Shown: in pieces, positions 4,464-5,317 of the stretch
Layout: each line of letters opens with the position of its first letter
Position numbering within the stretch: position 1 is the first letter of the stretch
Source: an uncultured bacterium
GTDB taxonomy: Bacteria; Patescibacteriota; Minisyncoccia; CAIUEV01
Length of the DNA: 5,317 nt
Assembly (NCBI GenBank): GCA_903898335.1
Contig: CAIUEV010000056.1
Location: forward strand, 1 to 5,317
Reading direction: 5' to 3'
Position numbers and translations under genes: made by a program
The notes under the pieces: generated by a model
Databases searched by the model: none
The model's input: the letters and a program-made list of their open reading frames with translations, nothing else
Told to the model about the DNA's origin: nothing

Positions 4464-5317
4464 TTAGTTGTTTTTTTTGAAAGGAAAAGAAAAGTCGACC
4501 ATAGAGGAAAGCCAGGCCAAATAGAGCCAAGCAAATGCCAGCAGATTGGACGCATTGAACATATTAACGATGATAAAGGCCGCCAAACCGCTCAGAATTA
4601 AAGCGGCGGAAGTGTCTTTTTTGTCGAAAATTATTTTAAACGCCTTTACGGTCAGACAAAAAATAAATCCGATCAGAGAGACTAGAGATAATAAACCCCA
4701 GCCCGACCACCATTCCAAGAAAAGATTATTGGCATTGTGTTCGTAATCGGTCATAATTTGATTAATCCCCGGACCGCTACCCAAAAAGAAATGCTTTTTG
4801 ATTATTTCCGTATTTTTCACCGCTTTTTCCTCTCGGCTGGAAACATTTTCGTCTTCAATATACTCCTCGATTATTTTGTACCCCCTGCTTAAATAGACTT
4901 CTTTCTCCTCAAGATTGATTTTGAATTTTTCACCGTTCGCTTCGTTAAAGGCCAAAGTTATAATATGCTCCTTGAAAAAAATGCTGCGAAATCTGTCCGC
5001 CAAATTAAAACGACTTAATCCGAAGATCGAAATAGCCGAGTAAGCCACCGCTATGAGTAATAAAAACTTAACGATGGAGAGAGAACCTTTTTTCAAAGCC
5101 TTCAACAAATTATCTTTTTTCCAGCCCCACAATTTCAGAAAATCCGCTCCCGTCATCACTAAAAAGCCGCCGATTAAAGCAAGCCAGCCGGAGCGCGCCA
5201 CTGTCAAAAGAATTCCGGTAAAGATCAATATGTTAAAGAAGAGTAAATTAAATCGGTTTCCAAAAAAAGAGAAATTTTTGCCTAAAGTCTTTTTAAAAAT
5301 CAACAGATTCAGAAAAG
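4464..5317 (-). CDS. O-antigen ligase/polymerase family membrane protein, C-terminal part (5' end outside the window)
   Basis: The frame is open through the right edge; reading in from the edge gives FLNLLIFKKTLG, so the gene very likely starts outside. A TTG at 5303-5301 could serve as a start only if the protein were unusually short. Numbered from that TTG, a hydrophobic helix (20-35) leads to VARSGWLALIGG (35-46), the conserved Arg-containing block of WaaL/Wzy-type proteins. A second helix follows near 77-95, then a large extracytoplasmic loop (about 96-185) ending HFFLGSGPGINQI (171-183) and EHNANNLFLEWWSGWGLLS (188-206), the family His-Asn-x-x-L...G-x-G motif. Three or so closing helices run to about 268, and the protein ends FPFKKNN. 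Family members attach or polymerise undecaprenyl-linked glycans at the outer face of the membrane. Ligase, polymerase and protein O-glycosyltransferase cannot be told apart here. The NrdD-tail gene follows after 29 bases on the same strand. Confidence 0.85.
   Translation of the reverse strand, partial: FLNLLIFKKTLGKNFSFFGNRFNLLFFNILIFTGILLTVARSGWLALIGGFLVMTGADFLKLWGWKKDNLLKALKKGSLSIVKFLLLIAVAYSAISIFGLSRFNLADRFRSIFFKEHIITLAFNEANGEKFKINLEEKEVYLSRGYKIIEEYIEDENVSSREEKAVKNTEIIKKHFFLGSGPGINQIMTDYEHNANNLFLEWWSGWGLLSLVSLIGFIFCLTVKAFKIIFDKKDTSAALILSGLAAFIIVNMFNASNLLAFAWLYLAWLSSMVDFSFPFKKNN

Overview
This AT-rich window holds nine protein-coding genes and no rRNA, tRNA, mobile element or CRISPR array. 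I infer a Candidate Phyla Radiation (Patescibacteria, probably Parcubacteria-like) bacterium. The reasons are short tightly packed genes, small membrane proteins around LemA, start sites without Shine-Dalgarno sequences, a GTG start, and a free-standing NrdD tail next to a diverged nucleotide kinase. TGG is used for Trp and GGN for Gly, and all three stop codons end plausible genes, so nothing calls for a recoded UGA. The assignment is an inference; no phylogenetic marker was compared.

Left block, minus strand (1-1547): lemA, a Tic20-like/DUF4870 membrane protein, a small single-pass membrane protein with a Thr-Ala-Pro repeat tail, and the first 40 residues of a protein with a signal peptide that runs off the left edge. 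The gaps are 32, 45 and 32 bases, so this is probably one transcript. A good sigma-70-type promoter (TTGACA, 17 bases, TAGATT) lies in front of lemA. All four products are membrane-bound or exported.

Middle: a 98-base divergent spacer separates lemA from ftsW on the plus strand. FtsW is the septal peptidoglycan polymerase and ends only 8 bases from the convergent end of rsmA/ksgA.

Right block, minus strand (2797-5317, read right to left): an O-antigen ligase/polymerase-family membrane protein cut by the right edge, a 65-residue protein equivalent to only the glycyl-radical tail of anaerobic ribonucleotide reductase NrdD, a diverged guanylate-kinase-like P-loop protein, and the 16S rRNA dimethyltransferase RsmA/KsgA. 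The gaps are 29, 15 and 21 bases, again consistent with one operon.

The most notable item is the isolated glycyl-radical domain without a catalytic barrel. It lies in the same frame as, and 15 bases from, a kinase whose P-loop is intact but whose GMP-binding arginines are missing. The pair may form a small nucleotide-metabolism module or a radical-repair device comparable in principle to GrcA/YfiD. This is a hypothesis from domain content and position only.
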